This document shows, piece by piece, positions 17,016 through 25,826 of a stretch of 64,000 nt of DNA. The notes below the pieces were generated by a model. It saw only the letters and a program-made list of their open reading frames with translations, was not told where the DNA came from and did not search any database. A program made the position numbers and the translations under genes. The DNA is from Salibacteraceae bacterium (GTDB lineage Bacteria > Bacteroidota > Bacteroidia > Flavobacteriales_G > Salibacteraceae), in assembly GCA_018401875.1 (NCBI GenBank), contig JAGYJZ010000006.1:62001-126000 (forward strand). Direction: 5' to 3'. Numbering within the stretch: the first letter of the stretch is position 1; each line of letters opens with the position of its first letter.

Positions 17016-18131
17016 TTAATCTTTGCTTTCAGACTTTTGTTCCTCTTTTGGATCACGCCAGAAAAATAAATCGGGAGAGGCGGATGCTAAATTCGCAGTC
17101 TTGTTTGTATTTGTGATAAGAGCTGTTTTAGCAGTGTTTTGAATGATTTGAAGGTCGTAAATTTCTTCAATTCCGCCTTCATATTTTATTGTTCCAACGA
17201 TAGAGTTGGTTTGTAGGTCAACGACCACAATACCTGATTCTTGAGCTAGTTTGGATACAGGTAGCACTTTGGCAGTCTTACTTTCTTCACGAATTTTACT
17301 CATTCCGATGAAAGCATAATTTTCCTTTATCGCTAATCCTCTTGAAAAACCGCTCAAATAACACACGAATTCTTTTTTTCGAGTCATCAAATTGTACCTT
17401 ACTAAATTGCCATTTCCTGATTCTAAAAGATAGATGGAGCCATTGTGAATTCTTGGTGAATGTGGCATGCACAAATCTTCCAACAAGATTTCATTTGAAT
17501 CGATATCGATTAACACCCCGTTACGTTCAATACCGTTTCTCCAACTTTCTTTTTCGTTGCCCTTACCGAGCGCGGTAACGTATTTCGGAATACCGCTTTG
17601 CATGGCTAATCCATTTAGATGGCAGCGGTCTTCTGGTATCAACTTACTAATGAAGTTGGGGTGCCAAATTGGAGTGAAATTGTATCTATAGTCAAATCGA
17701 CAGATGCAGGAATACCTAGTATTAACTGCGATGAGTCCTTTTGGTGTCCAATGCAAGTCATGGAGGTCGAGCATGCCTGTGTGATAGGTAGTGCGAGGAA
17801 AGAACATTGTATCAAAGTGGTCAGGTCTACCAGGATATGTCTTCGCGAGTCCGGGATGGTTTGTAAACACTTCAACCCTATCAATAGATGCGATCCCAAG
17901 AATGTTTTTACCTGATGCAATTCCCATCGGTTTTTTGAAGTTGACAGGGGTTTGCGAAAGTTTTGTGTCAGAAGTTGCAGCTATAAAAATCACCTTTCCG
18001 GCCTGGTAGGTACTCAGTACGAGGTTGATGTTTAGGTTGTTGATGATCTGAGCAACTTCTTCTGAGTACGAAATATTGAATTTAGCTTTTTTATCCTTCT
18101 GATCGTTTTCCTTCTCGTTCATGGTTTGCAT
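17016..18131 (-). CDS. TIGR03032/DUF4915-like protein
   Basis: The 371-residue protein matches my memory of the TIGR03032 family, with the opening LNINLVLSTYQAGKVIFIAA, the FKKPMGIASG segment, HDLHWTPKGLIAVNTRYSCIC and LAMQSGIPKYVTALGKGNEKESWR, and GNGNLVRYNLMTRKKEF. The fold is probably a beta propeller, and such proteins occur near sulfatase or secreted-protein genes. The function is unknown. No signal peptide is visible, so it is likely cytosolic. The start may be ATG 18131 or the ATG at 18122 (MNEKEND); both lie in a charged leader. It sits alone, divergent from the VIT-like transporter. Confidence 0.75.
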   Translation of the reverse strand: MQTMNEKENDQKDKKAKFNISYSEEVAQIINNLNINLVLSTYQAGKVIFIAATSDTKLSQTPVNFKKPMGIASGKNILGIASIDRVEVFTNHPGLAKTYPGRPDHFDTMFFPRTTYHTGMLDLHDLHWTPKGLIAVNTRYSCICRFDYRYNFTPIWHPNFISKLIPEDRCHLNGLAMQSGIPKYVTALGKGNEKESWRNGIERNGVLIDIDSNEILLEDLCMPHSPRIHNGSIYLLESGNGNLVRYNLMTRKKEFVCYLSGFSRGLAIKENYAFIGMSKIREESKTAKVLPVSKLAQESGIVVVDLQTNSIVGTIKYEGGIEEIYDLQIIQNTAKTALITNTNKTANLASASPDLFFWRDPKEEQKSESKD

Positions 18132-18310
18132 GGTTCAGTTGCCACAAATATTACAAAAGCTTGTAGGTAAATTCTAAAAAAAAATAACAAAGTCAATTAC
18201 ATGTGTGGCAGAAGTATTCAGAAAACTGACTGACGATCCAAACAAAAAATTAATGATTTGCTCAAATTGTTTGCTGCCTTTATTGTTGGGTTAATTCGTA
18301 CGTTAGCCCA

Positions 18311-19000
18311 ATGGAAACGGAGAAGCATTATGTGATGCGAAGTGGGTGGCTTCGAGCTGCTATATTAGGCGCCAACGATGGCATATTGTCAACGGCAAGT
18401 ATTGTAATTGGGGTGGCTGCGGCAAGTGATACGCGCGAACCGATTGTATTGGCAGGTGTTGCCGGCCTCGTTGCTGGAGCGCTTTCGATGGCAGCAGGTG
18501 AATATGTCTCGGTGAGTTCGCAGTCAGATCTCGAATCGGCTGATTTGAAAAGAGAAGCGCTGGAACTGAAGGAAACGCCCGAGTCGGAATTGACTGAATT
18601 GGCAAAAATTTACCAAGAACGTGGTCTTTCTGAAGCGCTTTCGATGAAGGTGGCCGAAGAGTTAACGGCACATGACGCCCTTGGAGCCCACGCGCGCGAT
18701 GAATTAGGGATCAACGAAATTTCACAAGCAAAACCTTTGCAAGCAGCTGCCGCATCGGGCGGTGCATTTGTTTTTGGTGGAGTGCTTCCCGTAATTGTTG
18801 CCATGTTTGGTGAAGTCAGCCTGATGATTTACTTGCAGTACGCCTTCACGATTGTGTTTTTAATACTCTTGGGTTCCGTAGCCGCCAAAACGGGTGGCTC
18901 GAACATTTCTAAGGCAGTGCTTAGGATAACATTTTGGGGCACGATTGCTATGGGAGTCACGGCATTGATTGGGTATTTGTTTGGAATCAATATGGCTTAA
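18311..19000 (+). CDS. VIT1/CCC1-family iron/manganese transporter
   Basis: The 229-residue membrane protein has the family signature SGWLRAAILGANDGILSTASIVIGVAAA in its first helix, AGALSMAAGEYVSVSSQSDLE in the second, a cytosolic charged insert (KREALELKETPESELTELAKIYQERGL) and three C-terminal helices. VIT/CCC1 proteins move Fe2+ or Mn2+ out of the cytosol, usually against H+. In bacteria they are thought to export iron or manganese. It converges on the Nramp-family gene only 11 bp away, so import and export of the same metals sit side by side. The promoter region (18132-18310) includes TTG-N20-TAATTCG, a weak match to the phylum's consensus. Confidence 0.88.
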   Translation: METEKHYVMRSGWLRAAILGANDGILSTASIVIGVAAASDTREPIVLAGVAGLVAGALSMAAGEYVSVSSQSDLESADLKREALELKETPESELTELAKIYQERGLSEALSMKVAEELTAHDALGAHARDELGINEISQAKPLQAAAASGGAFVFGGVLPVIVAMFGEVSLMIYLQYAFTIVFLILLGSVAAKTGGSNISKAVLRITFWGTIAMGVTALIGYLFGINMA

Positions 19001-19011
19001 AACACCATTGC

Positions 19012-20280
19012 CTAAAGCAGCTGTTTCCATATATAAAACCCCGCAAATCCACTTAAGAAAATTATACCCAAAACAGAAATTGCAAGCAGTGGTTTTGAGG
19101 GTTTGTGTTGCTCAGGCATCGATTGATTCGTAACAAGCCTGAGGTTGGCAACAGCAATAAAAGGTGCCACTACAAAAGAAATGGTGGTAGCCAAGTCAAT
19201 CAAATGCTTAAACTGATCCATAAAAAACACAATGATGGCAAAAGCGCCTGCTGAAATCAACACTATCGCTCCTCGATATCCTTTAGTGGAATTAGCAGTA
19301 CTAAAGTCGATGGTTGAGTTAAGCATCAATCGAGTTGTATGATTAAAAGCCCTTGCATACCCGTCAAGAACACCGATTGAGGTGCCAAACATGATTGAAA
19401 ATGACGCCAAGGCGATGATCCAATAACTCCATTGTCCTATGGATGACGCGTAAAGATTCACAATGAAATGTGCAAATGCCGCGCTGCCCTCGGGCATAAC
19501 GATACCTGTGCCGAAAATTAAGAAGGCACCCAAGGTTAAAAAGCAAAGCGAAAGCCCCGCTGTAATCCAATAACTCCAATTGAATTCTGTGATGATTTCT
19601 TTGAACGATGGTGCCGTTTCTGGATCTTTCATTTTTTCCAATGTCCACAAGCTATTCCATGCAGAAAGGTCTAAGGCCGTGGGCATCCAACCCATCAATG
19701 CTATGATGAAGAATATGCTGCTGTCGCTCCAAATATCGGGCTTGGTAAACCCCAAAACATGCGGTGCTCTGCCGTGAAATAGCGTTAAAATAAATGCCAA
19801 AAGCGTGGAAACGAACAATACGATGCCGATCACTTTGATTACATCAGTGAGTGTGCTGAATTTTCCAAAATAGAGGATGATAAAACACACTAAAAAAATC
19901 AAGATAGAGGGGAGAAGACGAAGGTGAGGCCATTGTGTGCTTATTCCAAATAAGTTGTCCATAAACCCAGCAGTGACCAGTACAACTGCTGCACTCACGA
20001 AAAACATCGATAGGATGGTTACTAAAAAATACATCCACAATGCAGATTTGCCAAGTCGCTTGTATCCGTCAATCAGGCTTTCGCCTTTCGCGGCAGCGTA
20101 CCTCGAACCAAACTCGAAAAATGGAAATTTAAATACATTGACAGCGATGATAATTCCTGCTAGAGCAAATCCGAATTCAGCGCCAGCGCGCGTGCTTTGC
20201 ACTAAGTGCGATACTCCGATTGATGTGCTGGCAAATAGCAGTCCGGGCCCTAGTGATCGATTGATGGATTTCCAATTCAA
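19012..20280 (-). CDS. Nramp-family divalent metal transporter
   Basis: The 422-residue protein has about 11 membrane helices and Nramp-like features: GPGLLFASTSIGVSHLVQSTRAGAEFG in helix 1, and the GSRYAAAKGESLIDGYKRLGK loop. The helix-1 metal-binding motif is not the classic DPGN, so substrate and coupling may differ from typical MntH; I read it as a divergent member that occurs in Bacteroidota. The start is a TTG at 20280, because no in-frame ATG/GTG lies just upstream and the first conserved helix begins by residue 10. It converges on the VIT-like gene with 11 bp between. Confidence 0.82.
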   Translation of the reverse strand: MNWKSINRSLGPGLLFASTSIGVSHLVQSTRAGAEFGFALAGIIIAVNVFKFPFFEFGSRYAAAKGESLIDGYKRLGKSALWMYFLVTILSMFFVSAAVVLVTAGFMDNLFGISTQWPHLRLLPSILIFLVCFIILYFGKFSTLTDVIKVIGIVLFVSTLLAFILTLFHGRAPHVLGFTKPDIWSDSSIFFIIALMGWMPTALDLSAWNSLWTLEKMKDPETAPSFKEIITEFNWSYWITAGLSLCFLTLGAFLIFGTGIVMPEGSAAFAHFIVNLYASSIGQWSYWIIALASFSIMFGTSIGVLDGYARAFNHTTRLMLNSTIDFSTANSTKGYRGAIVLISAGAFAIIVFFMDQFKHLIDLATTISFVVAPFIAVANLRLVTNQSMPEQHKPSKPLLAISVLGIIFLSGFAGFYIWKQLL

Positions 20281-20419
20281 AAATTGATGGTTTTGCGGTG
20301 TGGAAATATAGAGAATTGAGTTTTTGAGTCACGTGAAATCTTTAAAATTCAATCTTTCTCATTGCGCGTATACTTTCCGTTCAGAGATTATGCTATTTTT
20401 CAACCCTTAACCACCGATT

Positions 20420-20836
20420 ATGAAACCAATTTTACAGAATAGTTTGGCCGTTGCTGGCGGGTTAGTGCTTGGCAGCATCGCCAATATGAGCTTGATCAGC
20501 CTCAGCAGTTCAGTCATTCCGCCTCCAGAAGGCGCTGATATTACTTCCATGGAAGGACTCTTGGCAAGCATGCATCTCTTCGAGCCCAAGCATTTTTTGT
20601 TTCCTTTTTTGGCGCATGCCATGGGAACCCTTGTTGGGGCCTTCATCGCTTCGGCTTTCGTTACAAAGAATAAATTCAAGGCAGCTTTTCTGGTTGCTGG
20701 GCTCTTTTTTATCGGGGGCGCCATGAATGTGTATATGCTGCCAGCTCCGCTTTGGTTTAATTTGACTGATTTGGTCTTGGCGTATTTCCCAATGGCATTG
20801 CTGGGTTATAAATTGGCGATTTGGGCGAGAAAATAA
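20420..20836 (+). CDS. conserved small membrane protein
   Basis: The 138-residue protein shows four hydrophobic helices (LAVAGGLVLGSIANMSLISL, FLFPFLAHAMGTLVGAFIASAF, FKAAFLVAGLFFIGGAMNVYML, LVLAYFPMALLGYKLAIW) and a periplasmic-looking loop with PPPEGADITSMEGL. The loop wording recurs in small Bacteroidota inner-membrane proteins of unknown role, as far as I recall. No active-site motif is visible. It lies between the Nramp-like gene (divergent) and the carbonic anhydrase gene, with 101 bp to the latter, so it is not clearly part of an operon. Confidence 0.75.
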   Translation: MKPILQNSLAVAGGLVLGSIANMSLISLSSSVIPPPEGADITSMEGLLASMHLFEPKHFLFPFLAHAMGTLVGAFIASAFVTKNKFKAAFLVAGLFFIGGAMNVYMLPAPLWFNLTDLVLAYFPMALLGYKLAIWARK

Positions 20837-20937
20837 CCCTTAATTTTTCGAATCACATCTAGTTGTTAATACAAGTAATTTTCATCTCTGTTTCCCTATC
20901 TTGCCCGCACTATCAAATTTACAAAATCAGCTATTAA

Positions 20938-21564
20938 ATGGATATTCAGAAAATTTTTGAAAACAACAAAAAATGGGTTGACGAAAAATTAGGCCTTGAT
21001 AAACACTACTTTAAAAACCTGTCAGAAGGTCAAAGTCCTGATATTTTATACATCGGTTGTGCCGATAGCAGGGTAACAGCAGAAGACATTATGGGCATTC
21101 AGCCTGGAGAAGCCTTCGTGCACAGAAATATCGCGAATATGGTTCCAAATACTGACCTCAACGTGATGTCGGTGATCGAATACGCAGTCAAATACCTCAA
21201 GGTGAATCACGTTGTTGTGTGTGGTCATTATTACTGCGGAGGAGTGAAAGCAGCCATGCAATCTGTCGACCTCGGAATTCTTAATCCGTGGCTTAGAAAC
21301 ATTAGAGACGTGTATCGAATTCATCAAAAAGAATTGGATGCGATTACGGATGAAGAAAGTAAGTACAAGCGCTTGGTTGAACTCAACGTTCAAGAGCAAT
21401 GCGTCAATGTGCTTAAAACATCGGTGGTGCAAACGGCATTTAGACAACGGGGTATTATGGTGCATGGCTGGGTGTTTGATATTCAATCAGGAAGGTTAAT
21501 CGACTTGAAAATCGACTTTCCTAAACTCCTTGACCACATTCGAGAGATTTATCACCTCGATTAA
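20938..21564 (+). CDS. beta-class carbonic anhydrase
   Basis: The 208-residue protein contains all zinc ligands of beta-carbonic anhydrases: C and D-R in YIGCADSRV, H and C in VVVCGHYYCGGV, plus the HRNIANMV segment. It interconverts CO2 and bicarbonate in the cytosol. The ATG at 20938 gives the standard N-terminal helix (QKIFENNKKWVDEKLGLD). Its gene converges with a SulP anion transporter gene 9 bp away; this pairing in bacteria points to bicarbonate uptake and supply to carboxylases. Length and motifs are complete, so the enzyme is likely active. Confidence 0.93.
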   Translation: MDIQKIFENNKKWVDEKLGLDKHYFKNLSEGQSPDILYIGCADSRVTAEDIMGIQPGEAFVHRNIANMVPNTDLNVMSVIEYAVKYLKVNHVVVCGHYYCGGVKAAMQSVDLGILNPWLRNIRDVYRIHQKELDAITDEESKYKRLVELNVQEQCVNVLKTSVVQTAFRQRGIMVHGWVFDIQSGRLIDLKIDFPKLLDHIREIYHLD

Positions 21565-21573
21565 TCGTGCCCA

Positions 21574-23217
21574 CTAATTTCTGAAAACGGTCTCAAAGTA
21601 TGATGGTTTATGCTTATCAGAGTTTGAGATTTTCTTCATGAAATAATCCAAGTGTTTTTTGTTGACTTCATCAAAATCGCCTTTCACTTCAACCTCAATG
21701 TCGTGTTGTTTTGCCTTGATCATAAAATCTTCAATGATTTCGATCACATCAGGGTGGATGTAATGTGTGTTTGTGGCATCAATAATTACTTGGCTTCCGT
21801 CAGGAATTACGTTCAACGCTTGAAGAATACTCGCCTTGTTTAAGAAGGTTACGTTGTCTGAAAGCACTATTTCAATTGGTTTTCCGCCTCCAAGTGTTTC
21901 ACTGAAGCTGAATGGCGTAGTAAAGTTTTTCCTCAGTATCATGAAAAATCCAAACGAAAGACCTATCGCAATTCCCATCAGTAGATCGGTGAAAACGATG
22001 CTCAAAAAAGTGATCATAAAGGTTAAGAATTGATCGCTGCTTTTAACAAACATTTCTTTAAAAATTGATGGTTTAGCCAGTTTATAACCTACCATGATCA
22101 GGATGGCCGCCAAGCTAGAAAGAGGAATCATATTCAAAATATCAGGAAGGATAAACACGCTTATCGCGATGAATATACCATGAATGATGGCCGCGAGTTT
22201 CGTTTTACCACCCGATTGAATATTGGCAGAACTACGCACTATTACCTGTGTTACGGGTAATCCTCCTATCATTCCAGACGCCATATTACCAACACCTTGA
22301 GCAATCAGTTCACGATTGGTAGGAGTGACGTCTTTTTCTGGATCCATTTTGTCTGTTGCCTCCACACAAAGCAACGTTTCAAGGCTGGCCACTATAGCGA
22401 TTGTGAATGCGATAACCCAAAGCTCGCTGCTCAATATCATGCTCCAATCGGGTAAGGTAAAAAGTGCAGTAAACCCTCCTTCCTCTGAAATTAATGGAAT
22501 CCCAACCATTTCATCGGGCTCAAAGCTCAGCGAATCGATGTTTAAAACGAGACGGGTAAATAGAATGCCGCCAGCCACAACCACCAATGGTCCCTGAATA
22601 ATGTTGAAGATTTTCAATTTCTGCATGAATTTCTGTTCCCATAAGATGAGAATACCCATTGAAACTAAGGTTACGAAAAGTGCGGAAGGATTAATGTCTC
22701 CAAAGGAGATCATGAGTTCGGTGAAGGTGTTTTCGCCATCTTTTTGCCAAAAACCATCAAAGCCTTCTGCTATGACGTCATGCCCAAATGCGTGCGGAAT
22801 TTGTTTTAGAATAATGATTACCCCAATGGCCGTGAGCATTCCTTTGATGACAGAGTTTGGGAAATAGTATCCAATAATACCTGATTTCGCAAAAGCCAAG
22901 GCTACTTGTATTGCACCGGCAATAACCACAGCTGCAAGAAACAATGGGTAGCCTTTTTCCAGGCTAAAAACGCCATCAGCATTTGTTCCAAGACGAAAAA
23001 TAGCGTCAGCAACAATAACAGTAAGGCCCGCTGCAGGACCACTCACTCCGAATTTTGAACCGCTAATGATACCCACTAATACACCGCCAATAATGCCTGA
23101 AATGATTCCGGAAAAGAGCGGAGCTCCTGACGCTAATGCTATCCCTAAGCAAAGTGGAACTGCAACTAAAAAAACTACGAGACCCGCAGAAAGGTCGTTG
23201 CCAAAATGTTTGAACAT
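21574..23217 (-). CDS. SulP-family anion transporter with STAS domain
   Basis: The 547-residue protein starts with FKHFGNDLSAGLVVFLVAVPLCLGIALASGAPLFSGI, the SulP helix-1 and -2 signature. About 10-12 helices follow and a STAS domain occupies the last ~110 residues (VTFLNKASILQALNVIPDGSQVIIDATN ... IEIIEDF). SulP members carry bicarbonate, sulfate or other anions, and the STAS domain regulates them. The neighbour is a carbonic anhydrase, so bicarbonate is the best guess. The internal MASGMIGGLPVTQVIVRSSANIQSG is a conserved SulP substrate-site region. Length and domain order are normal. Confidence 0.92.
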   Translation of the reverse strand: MFKHFGNDLSAGLVVFLVAVPLCLGIALASGAPLFSGIISGIIGGVLVGIISGSKFGVSGPAAGLTVIVADAIFRLGTNADGVFSLEKGYPLFLAAVVIAGAIQVALAFAKSGIIGYYFPNSVIKGMLTAIGVIIILKQIPHAFGHDVIAEGFDGFWQKDGENTFTELMISFGDINPSALFVTLVSMGILILWEQKFMQKLKIFNIIQGPLVVVAGGILFTRLVLNIDSLSFEPDEMVGIPLISEEGGFTALFTLPDWSMILSSELWVIAFTIAIVASLETLLCVEATDKMDPEKDVTPTNRELIAQGVGNMASGMIGGLPVTQVIVRSSANIQSGGKTKLAAIIHGIFIAISVFILPDILNMIPLSSLAAILIMVGYKLAKPSIFKEMFVKSSDQFLTFMITFLSIVFTDLLMGIAIGLSFGFFMILRKNFTTPFSFSETLGGGKPIEIVLSDNVTFLNKASILQALNVIPDGSQVIIDATNTHYIHPDVIEIIEDFMIKAKQHDIEVEVKGDFDEVNKKHLDYFMKKISNSDKHKPSYFETVFRN

Positions 23218-23273
23218 GAAAAGAAAATAAAAGGTTGTGTTATAAAGAAATCCTCAATTAGAAAGGGCCAAAC

Positions 23274-23564
23274 TCATCCTAATTCGGGCGGTGGCGAATC
23301 GATTTCAAAGTAGTGACGCGCTGCATAGTCGCATAGTGTTGCATTGGCGTTCGATAATTCATATGAAAAAATTGGAATAGAATTGGGTGTCTTGTTATCC
23401 AAAGAGCTAGTCTCAGCTGGGGTTTCATCCTCTAAAACATGCACGATTTCTTCGTTAATCTCAGCAATAAATATACCGGATGACCAACATTGCACCGACA
23501 AGTTTACGAGGCATAAGACGAGGCCGATGTTAAATAAAATACGAAGTAAATCACCCAATTTCAT
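23274..23564 (-). CDS. small membrane-anchored or secreted protein of unknown function
   Basis: The 96-residue product has one N-terminal hydrophobic segment (LRILFNIGLVLCLVNLSVQC), followed by an acidic linker (EINEEIVHVLEDETPAE) and a C-terminal part with a Cys and aromatic residues (LCDYAARHYFEIDSPPPELG). The Cys within the hydrophobic stretch could serve as a lipobox, but the fit is poor. No family is recognised. It lies upstream of the SulP gene on the same strand with a 56-bp gap, so it may be co-transcribed with it. Confidence 0.55.
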   Translation of the reverse strand: MKLGDLLRILFNIGLVLCLVNLSVQCWSSGIFIAEINEEIVHVLEDETPAETSSLDNKTPNSIPIFSYELSNANATLCDYAARHYFEIDSPPPELG

Positions 23565-23688
23565 ACGTGGGCAAAGGTATTTATCCTTTTTGCATAAACG
23601 ATTATTATTTTATTCATAACTAAAATTTATCGATGCAAAGGTGCATTCACTAAAACGAGCATCTCAATGTCACAATAGCTCTTTCATT

Positions 23689-24030
23689 TTATGCCTTTCG
23701 CACAAATTCTGATTTAAGCGCTATAGAGCCAAAGCCGTCAATTTTGCAATCGATGTTGTGGTCACCATCTGTGAGCCGAATATGTTTCACTTTCGTTCCT
23801 GCTTTTACAGGTTGAGGCATTCCTTTTACAGGAAGGTTTTTCAATACAATCACACTGTCTCCATCAGCGAGTAAAGTGCCATTGGCATCTTTGATTATTC
23901 TTTCCGATTGTTCGCTTTTAGCATCTGCAGGATTCCATTCGTTACCGCACTCGGGACACATCATTAATGCGCCACCTGTGGAATAGGCAAACTCTGATTT
24001 ACAATTGGGACACGGGTTTTTATCTGGCAT
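23689..24030 (-). CDS. yjdM: YjdM/PhnA-like zinc-ribbon protein
   Basis: The 113-residue protein has a four-cysteine zinc ribbon (CPNCKSEF ... MCPECGNEW) at residues ~7-32, followed by a small SH3-like barrel ([30 protein letters not shown]). This pair is diagnostic of the YjdM/PhnA family, formerly called alkylphosphonate-utilisation protein. Its true role is unclear; the phosphonate link came from gene neighbourhood. No phosphonate genes are nearby here. The start is the ATG at 24030, immediately before the ribbon. Confidence 0.9.
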   Translation of the reverse strand: MPDKNPCPNCKSEFAYSTGGALMMCPECGNEWNPADAKSEQSERIIKDANGTLLADGDSVIVLKNLPVKGMPQPVKAGTKVKHIRLTDGDHNIDCKIDGFGSIALKSEFVRKA

Positions 24031-24096
24031 GGTTGATTGATTGAGTGTTTCAAAGATAGCATCATGCCTAGCGCTAGTGATGAATGTACGCTTGAG

Positions 24097-25053
24097 TTAT
24101 AACCACCACCAATCTCGCCCCATCGTGAGCTGCCATGAACCCAACAACTGCTCGAGCGCAATTCGTTCAACTTTTTTTGGAAAAACAGTTAGAAGCACTT
24201 GAGGCCTTCCCAAGGAACCCATCTTTTCGAGGTTTTCAAGGCCTATATATTCGAATGAGATTCTCTTTTTTCGAAGAACTTGTGCCACCAATTTCGATTT
24301 TTGATTCTTACCCATGATCACCAAAGGGCGCGATGAATCATGGTCTATTTTGAGGAATTCATTGATTTTTAAATCGAAAAAAGCACGCTGCTGATAGTCT
24401 GCAGAGTTGCGCGATGTTCTTTGATCGTGCTCGCGCCACAAATGAGTAACCTCCTTAACCCCTACAATACTTAAGTTTTGTCTATACCAATAAAAAGTGA
24501 GCGCATAATCTTCGGGATATACACCTGCCGCGAAGTGCACATTCTGACGATGCGTAAGCCAGTTGGCACTTGAAATCACGCATTCTCGATACGCCCAATC
24601 CCAATGATCTTCGTTTGTGACGCGTTCATTCAACCACTGTTCATAGCGTTGATAACCTTCCGAAATATTGCCTTCAGAGAAATATTTAACCTTGCCTGTT
24701 GCAATGCAATTTTTTCTGTTTTGCAAGGTTGTAAAGAGTTTTTGAAGTTTATGGTCTGGCATAATGTCATCCGCATCCATTCGGGATATCCACTCACCGT
24801 TAGCAGTTCTCAAAGCTTGATTGAGTGCGTCAACTATACCGTTTCCTTGGTTACCAAAACACCTGATTCTGATGTCCTTATCAGCGTAAACCTCGAGTAC
24901 ATCAGAAGTTGCATCTTCAGAGTGATCGTCCACAACAATCAATTCCCAATTTGTAAACGATTGGCGAATAATTGAATCAAGGCATTCGGCTAGCCACGGT
25001 GCCGCATTTTTTGCCGGCATGATGATCGACACCAAATTGCTGTCTATTTCCAT
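24097..25053 (-). CDS. family 2 glycosyltransferase
   Basis: The 318-residue protein is a GT-A enzyme: VSIIMPAKNAAPWLAECLDSIIRQS at the N-terminus, the nucleotide-binding VVDDHSEDA, and the metal-binding DxD in SRMDADDIM. It transfers a sugar from a nucleotide donor. The region after ~210 is less conserved and probably accepts the substrate. It diverges from the oxygenase gene by a 32-bp gap and lies next to the epimerase and GT4 genes, so it is probably part of a small surface-glycan cluster. Donor and acceptor cannot be named. Confidence 0.88.
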   Translation of the reverse strand: MEIDSNLVSIIMPAKNAAPWLAECLDSIIRQSFTNWELIVVDDHSEDATSDVLEVYADKDIRIRCFGNQGNGIVDALNQALRTANGEWISRMDADDIMPDHKLQKLFTTLQNRKNCIATGKVKYFSEGNISEGYQRYEQWLNERVTNEDHWDWAYRECVISSANWLTHRQNVHFAAGVYPEDYALTFYWYRQNLSIVGVKEVTHLWREHDQRTSRNSADYQQRAFFDLKINEFLKIDHDSSRPLVIMGKNQKSKLVAQVLRKKRISFEYIGLENLEKMGSLGRPQVLLTVFPKKVERIALEQLLGSWQLTMGRDWWWL

Positions 25054-25085
25054 CGATTGAAATATTTAAAGATCTGCCAGAATGT

Positions 25086-25736
25086 ATGAGTCAAATAATA
25101 ATTCACCTTGCAACAAAAATAGTCCGAATGATAAACCCGGTGTTCGAGCGAATGGCAGAGCAGTTGCTTTCAACGTCCTTTGCAATGGAGGATGGTGTTT
25201 TAGAACCTGAAATTCTCGATTCGTTGGCGAAAGAAGCGTTGTTGGAATATAAAAATGGTGACTTCAAAGAAGCGCACATTGGAAAAGGTGTCGCCAAACA
25301 ACGTGTTTCTGAAGTGAGAGGTGACAAGGTGTTATGGTTGTCAAAACACGATTCTTCGCCAAGTTTAGCCGTGTATTGGGAATATATAGACTCGTTTCGG
25401 ACATTCCTCTCAGATTATTTTCGGGTGCATCTTGAGCGCACTGAGTTGCACTATGCTGTTTACCCGATCGGTGCTTTTTACGCGCCACACCTCGATCAAT
25501 TTCGCGATCATGGCAATCGTGTATTCTCAATCATTTTATACCTCAACAAACACTGGAAAACTGGCGATGGTGGTGAGTTAAGAATATATAAGGGTGATTC
25601 TTGTCGCGACATTTCGCCCATTCATGGCAGAATGGTGTGTTTTCGAAGTGATCAGGTTTTACACGAAGTATTGGTGGCCAATCAACTTCGAATTAGCCTT
25701 ACTGGCTGGATGCGAAGGGACGCTTTTACACTGTGA
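25086..25736 (+). CDS. 2OG-Fe(II) oxygenase, prolyl 4-hydroxylase-like
   Basis: The 216-residue protein has the jelly-roll HxD...H motif of 2-oxoglutarate/Fe(II) dioxygenases: PHLDQF, the strand SIILYLNKHWKTGDGGELRIY and LHEVLVANQLRISLTGW (third ligand His and the Arg that binds 2-oxoglutarate). It is closest to SM-20/prolyl 4-hydroxylase-type bacterial proteins. Members hydroxylate proline, other residues or small molecules. The target is unknown. Its start may be the ATG at 25086 or a later Met (25128). It shares the short intergenic region with the divergent GT2 gene. Confidence 0.87.
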   Translation: MSQIIIHLATKIVRMINPVFERMAEQLLSTSFAMEDGVLEPEILDSLAKEALLEYKNGDFKEAHIGKGVAKQRVSEVRGDKVLWLSKHDSSPSLAVYWEYIDSFRTFLSDYFRVHLERTELHYAVYPIGAFYAPHLDQFRDHGNRVFSIILYLNKHWKTGDGGELRIYKGDSCRDISPIHGRMVCFRSDQVLHEVLVANQLRISLTGWMRRDAFTL

Positions 25737-25781
25737 TTGCAGGAATAATTTCATGCTCGTAATCGGTGTGATCATTTGCTT

Positions 25782-25810
25782 TTGAGAATGTCTCATTAAA
25801 GGTACATTTG
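25782..25810 (+). promoter_or_regulatory. candidate Bacteroidota promoter upstream of the epimerase gene
   Basis: TTG (25782-25784), an 18-base spacer and TACATTTG (25803-25810) match the TTG-N17-23-TAnnTTTG consensus known for Bacteroidota housekeeping sigma factor. Transcription would start about 6-10 bases downstream, just ahead of the ATG at 25827. Confidence 0.6.
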
Positions 25811-25826
25811 GAGCAAATTCTTACAC

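Noticed and set aside
18360-18671. Minus-strand 103-codon ORF opposite the VIT-type gene
   Set aside because: It is a shadow of the real gene; low-complexity Pro/Leu/Ser composition.
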